Translations under genes and position numbers: made by a program
Source of the DNA: Elusimicrobiota bacterium
GTDB taxonomy: Bacteria; Elusimicrobiota; Elusimicrobia; JACQJN01
Length of the DNA: 8,985 bases
Assembly: GCA_016205045.1 (NCBI GenBank)
Contig: JACQJM010000123.1
Coordinates: 1 to 8,985, forward strand
Direction: 5' to 3'
In this document: one piece after another, positions 7,338 through 8,985 of the stretch
How the letters are laid out: each line of letters opens with the position of its first letter
Numbering within the stretch: position 1 is the stretch's first letter
The notes under the pieces: generated by a model
What the model was told of the DNA's origin: nothing
Database searches by the model: none
The model's input: the letters and a program-made list of their open reading frames with translations, nothing else

Positions 7338-8165
7338 TTACAGAGGTCGTTGCCGCAGGTTGCGTTTGGCAAAAGAGCGAATGTCTAGGTCTTGGGCTCT
7401 CTCGGCTATGTTTTGGAGAGCTTGTGACAAATGAGGTTCTTGGGGATTCTGCAGGGTCAGCACATGCAGAACCCGAACCACAAACGACTGAAAATCTTGG
7501 TTCGGGTGGGAAGTTCGTACAGGGACAATCTGTTCTGCCGCCTTGAGCATGCACTCGATCACTTGTTGGTATGTTTCGCGACGGATATAATCAGCGCCCC
7601 GGTACTGCAAGTATCGGTACAGAACGAATACCGTTTCCCTCCGTACTCGAGTGGAGTTTAACTGAATGGCGGTAGGATCCCCATATTCTAAAAGCAACCC
7701 TAAAACGGTGTTCTCATCCCAATCCATGGCGTAACGATATCCCGGCTGAGATCTCCTTAAGATATTGCTCATCGCCCGCAAGGCGTGGACTTTCAAATCT
7801 TCAGGAGGTTCTTGACCGGTGGGAATGTAATAGGGAAGCGCTCCAAAGAAACGGGGTTGAAAGAGTGCGCCGGGCCACACCACACGCCTCAATCCTTCCA
7901 AGGCCTCTTGCCTATCCTCTTCTCTAAAAAGGTGAAATCCCAGATAATCCACCTCATTGACTGCTTGCACCCTTGCTGGCAGCAATTGAGCCCCATCCTC
8001 GGCCACTTGGATCCATTGACGCAATTTTTCCAGCTGCTCCTGTGAGGTGGTAGGAATTTGCGTTTGGAAAGATTCACCCTGTTGGTTGAAATCAGGAAGG
8101 GACTCCTCGGCAAGAGCTGAAACCCATGGGATTCCCGCCACAAAAAAAATCATGGCTCGCATCAT
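7338..8165 (-). CDS. Exported all-helical protein of unknown function, upstream of bcsG
   Basis: I do not recognise the family. The frame is open to 8285, but that extension lies partly in a repeat tract and a hairpin and reads as non-coding. From the ATG at 8165 the 275-residue product begins with a good signal peptide (MMRAMIFFVAGIPWVSALA, cleavage after the ALA, then EESLPDF). The ATG at 8153 is a possible alternative; none of these starts has a clear Shine-Dalgarno. The mature part is predicted by eye to be helical and charged, with segments such as LKVHALRAMSNILRR and RRETVFVLYRYLQYR that recall HEAT/ARM-like helical hairpins. There are no enzyme motifs and only one cysteine in the mature region. 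It ends 62 nt before bcsG on the same strand, so co-transcription is plausible and a periplasmic helper role could be tested. The link to cellulose is inference only. Confidence 0.75.
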   Translation of the reverse strand: MMRAMIFFVAGIPWVSALAEESLPDFNQQGESFQTQIPTTSQEQLEKLRQWIQVAEDGAQLLPARVQAVNEVDYLGFHLFREEDRQEALEGLRRVVWPGALFQPRFFGALPYYIPTGQEPPEDLKVHALRAMSNILRRSQPGYRYAMDWDENTVLGLLLEYGDPTAIQLNSTRVRRETVFVLYRYLQYRGADYIRRETYQQVIECMLKAAEQIVPVRTSHPNQDFQSFVVRVLHVLTLQNPQEPHLSQALQNIAERAQDLDIRSFAKRNLRQRPL

Positions 8166-8249
8166 GATTTTCAGTGTACTACTCTTCTGGGGATTGGAAC
8201 AAAGTCTTAAGACCCAGGAAGAGCGCAGAAAGAGTCCCCCCTGGTTCTG

Positions 8250-8262
8250 GGCCCTTCGGGCC
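8250..8262. other. GC-rich hairpin between two minus-strand genes
   Basis: GGCCC, a TTC loop and GGGCC form a perfect 5-bp hairpin downstream of the 8340-8789 gene. No T-run follows on the minus strand, so it is at most a pause, processing or Rho-related site. Confidence 0.3.
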
Positions 8263-8271
8263 ATAAAAGAC

Positions 8272-8332
8272 AGTTCCCAGTTCAAAGTTCTAAGTGCTGA
8301 ACGCTAAGTTCTAAGTTAAGTTAGAGTTAGAG
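8272..8332. repeat. Degenerate AGTTCTA tandem tract
   Basis: Roughly 7-nt units (AGTTCAA, AGTTCTA, AGTGCTGA, ACGCTA, AGTTCTA, AGTTAAG, TTAGAG) run through the gap between two minus-strand genes. The tract begins inside the N-terminal extension of the 7338-8165 frame, an argument against the upstream start codons. It resembles, in style but not in sequence, the tract at 183-214. It was probably produced by slippage or belongs to a genome-wide intergenic repeat class. Confidence 0.5.
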
Positions 8333-8339
8333 GGAAAAA

Positions 8340-8789
8340 CTACTGGGGAACGTTGGTTTTGTGAGACTGGCTGAGGATAGTCGTGAAAGCTTCTCCGGCT
8401 CCCAGGAAATTGCGAGTGATCTCATCGCGAATGTCATCCACCTGTTGCGGTTCCACGAACCTTTGGATATCCGCGATCCCCCGCAGGGCCATCATCATCA
8501 TTTCGGTTGGATCTAAATTCAGCTCCGACGCCACCTCCCCCACTTTTTGCAAGAGGAGGATAGCGCCCTTAGTCAAATTCTGCTCTGAAACCAAAAGCCC
8601 GACCATGGCTCCCTGACAGGCATCGGACACGACTTTTCCTATCCCCGGCTGCAAACTGGTCGTCTCTTTTAGGGCTACTAACAAAGTTTTTTTGAGTATT
8701 TCCGCTCCGATCAGGCAGGCATCCTTCGAGTTTCTTAGTTCTGCTACTACGAGCTCTTTGGTAAGCTGGGCGATCTTAAACTGGTCCAT
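8340..8789 (-). CDS. Small helical cytoplasmic protein of unknown function
   Basis: The 149-residue product starts MDQFKIAQLTKEL. I do not recognise it. It is predicted by eye to be almost entirely helical, with heptad-like stretches and no signal peptide or convincing membrane span. A run of four methionines (MMMMALRG) and the Gly/Ala-rich segment DACQGAMVGLL stand out, together with two cysteines. The frame opens further upstream (ATG at 8837), but that ATG lies inside the spacer of a strong promoter, so the start at 8789 is chosen; AAGGG stands 8 nt before it. A phasin-like or other helical bundle protein is conceivable, but no signature proves it. The gene follows tRNA-Ser on the same strand but has its own promoter and putative operator. 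Confidence 0.75.
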   Translation of the reverse strand: MDQFKIAQLTKELVVAELRNSKDACLIGAEILKKTLLVALKETTSLQPGIGKVVSDACQGAMVGLLVSEQNLTKGAILLLQKVGEVASELNLDPTEMMMMALRGIADIQRFVEPQQVDDIRDEITRNFLGAGEAFTTILSQSHKTNVPQ

Positions 8790-8824
8790 AAAACCAACCC
8801 TTAGAAAAGGTTCCGACTCGCTAT

Positions 8825-8853
8825 AGTGTAAGCCCATCCTCGACGGATGTCAA
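8825..8853 (-). promoter_or_regulatory. Strong sigma70-type promoter for the 8340-8789 gene
   Basis: On the minus strand TTGACA (8848-8853) is followed by exactly 17 nt and TACACT (8825-8830). The -35 is a perfect match and the -10 matches four of six. Transcription should begin near 8818, giving a leader of about 29 nt to the ATG at 8789. The upstream ATG at 8837 falls within the spacer and would not be transcribed. Confidence 0.7.
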
Positions 8854-8864
8854 GGGCAGAGGTA

Positions 8865-8880
8865 TGTGACTTTAGTCACA
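8865..8880. promoter_or_regulatory. CRP/FNR-type palindromic operator
   Basis: TGTGACTTTAGTCACA is a palindrome with 7-bp arms and matches the TGTGA-N6-TCACA half-site pattern of CRP-family regulators exactly. Its centre lies about 54 bp upstream of the predicted transcription start, near but not exactly at the usual activator positions. As RNA it would be a hairpin with a very tight loop and no T-run, so it is a better DNA operator than a terminator. Confidence 0.55.
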
Positions 8881-8897
8881 AATGGGAGGAGAAAAAA

Positions 8898-8985
8898 TGG
8901 CGGAAGGGGAGGGATTCGAACCCTCGAGGGTGTGACCCCTACACGATTTCCAGTCGTGCCGTTTCAACCGCTCACGCACCCTTCC
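8898..8985 (-). tRNA. tRNA-Ser (anticodon GGA), CCA encoded
   Basis: The 88-nt gene folds as a class II tRNA. The acceptor stem is GGAAGGG/CCCTTCC. A short D stem CGT/ACG is followed by the anticodon stem CACGA/TCGTG around CTGGAAA, with anticodon GGA at 8949-8951. A long variable arm (GGG/CCC) typical of serine tRNAs comes next, then T stem GAGGG/CCCTC around TTCGAAT. Discriminator G and an encoded CCA end the gene at 8898, followed by six T residues on its strand that may help termination. The gene decodes UCC and UCU. The 5' end is the last base of the window, so its promoter is not visible. Confidence 0.96.

Noticed and set aside
8166..8285. N-terminal extension of the 7338-8165 gene to the ATG at 8285
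   Set aside because: It covers part of a tandem repeat tract and a GC hairpin, and would bury a good signal peptide 40 residues inside the protein.
8790..8837. N-terminal extension of the 8340-8789 gene starting at the ATG at 8837
   Set aside because: The ATG lies in the spacer of the TTGACA-N17-TACACT promoter and would not be on the transcript; a Shine-Dalgarno precedes the ATG at 8789.
8865..8880. Intrinsic terminator of the tRNA-Ser gene
   Set aside because: No T-run follows the palindrome on the minus strand; the six T residues lie before it, directly after CCA. An operator reading fits better.
1..8985. CRISPR array, insertion sequence or prophage
   Set aside because: No regularly spaced direct repeats, transposase, integrase or phage gene was seen. 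The tRNA gene at the window edge shows no duplicated 3' end within the window.

Overview
The window reads as a compact, gene-dense bacterial chromosome segment from a Gram-negative (outer-membrane) organism. Three products carry likely Sec signal peptides, and one is a membrane enzyme that decorates exported cellulose (BcsG). Gene starts and promoters look like an ordinary sigma70 and Shine-Dalgarno system. The lineage cannot be fixed from the sequence. The short AT-rich intergenic repeat tracts and the mix of families suggest an uncultured Gram-negative lineage rather than a well-known model group, but that is inference.

Layout. Positions 1-228 are non-coding and hold a strongly palindromic element (61-129) and a CTACTACCT-type repeat tract running up to the ribosome binding site. 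229-1614 (+) is an M20-family zinc dipeptidase. It converges, with a 6-nt gap, on 1621-3798 (-), a large secreted metallopeptidase of the fungalysin/thermolysin kind. A 159-to-165-nt divergent promoter region separates that from 3964-5766 (+), a GH10 endo-xylanase with an N-terminal beta-sandwich-like module and a C-terminal module resembling plant-type GH10 enzymes. The xylanase converges, again with a 6-nt gap, on 5773-7275 (-), a BcsG-type cellulose phosphoethanolamine transferase. Upstream of bcsG on the same strand are a signal-peptide-bearing, all-helical protein of unknown function (7338-8165), a repeat-rich gap, a small helical protein of unknown function (8340-8789) with a very clear promoter and a TGTGA-N6-TCACA palindrome, and tRNA-Ser(GGA) (8898-8985), whose 5' end coincides with the window edge.

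How the parts may work together. The theme is extracellular polymers. The secreted protease and the M20 dipeptidase could together take external protein down to amino acids. The GH10 enzyme attacks xylan-like beta-1,4 polymers. BcsG modifies the cell's own cellulose with phosphoethanolamine. No cellulose synthase (bcsA/bcsB), export (bcsC) or bcsE/F gene lies in the window, so bcsG is either detached from its operon here or its partners lie elsewhere. The most notable points are the compact BcsG with every catalytic residue I can align, the unusually short HExxH-to-Glu spacing in the protease, the operator-promoter arrangement that relocates the start of the 8340-8789 gene, and the three-way-junction palindrome at 61-129.
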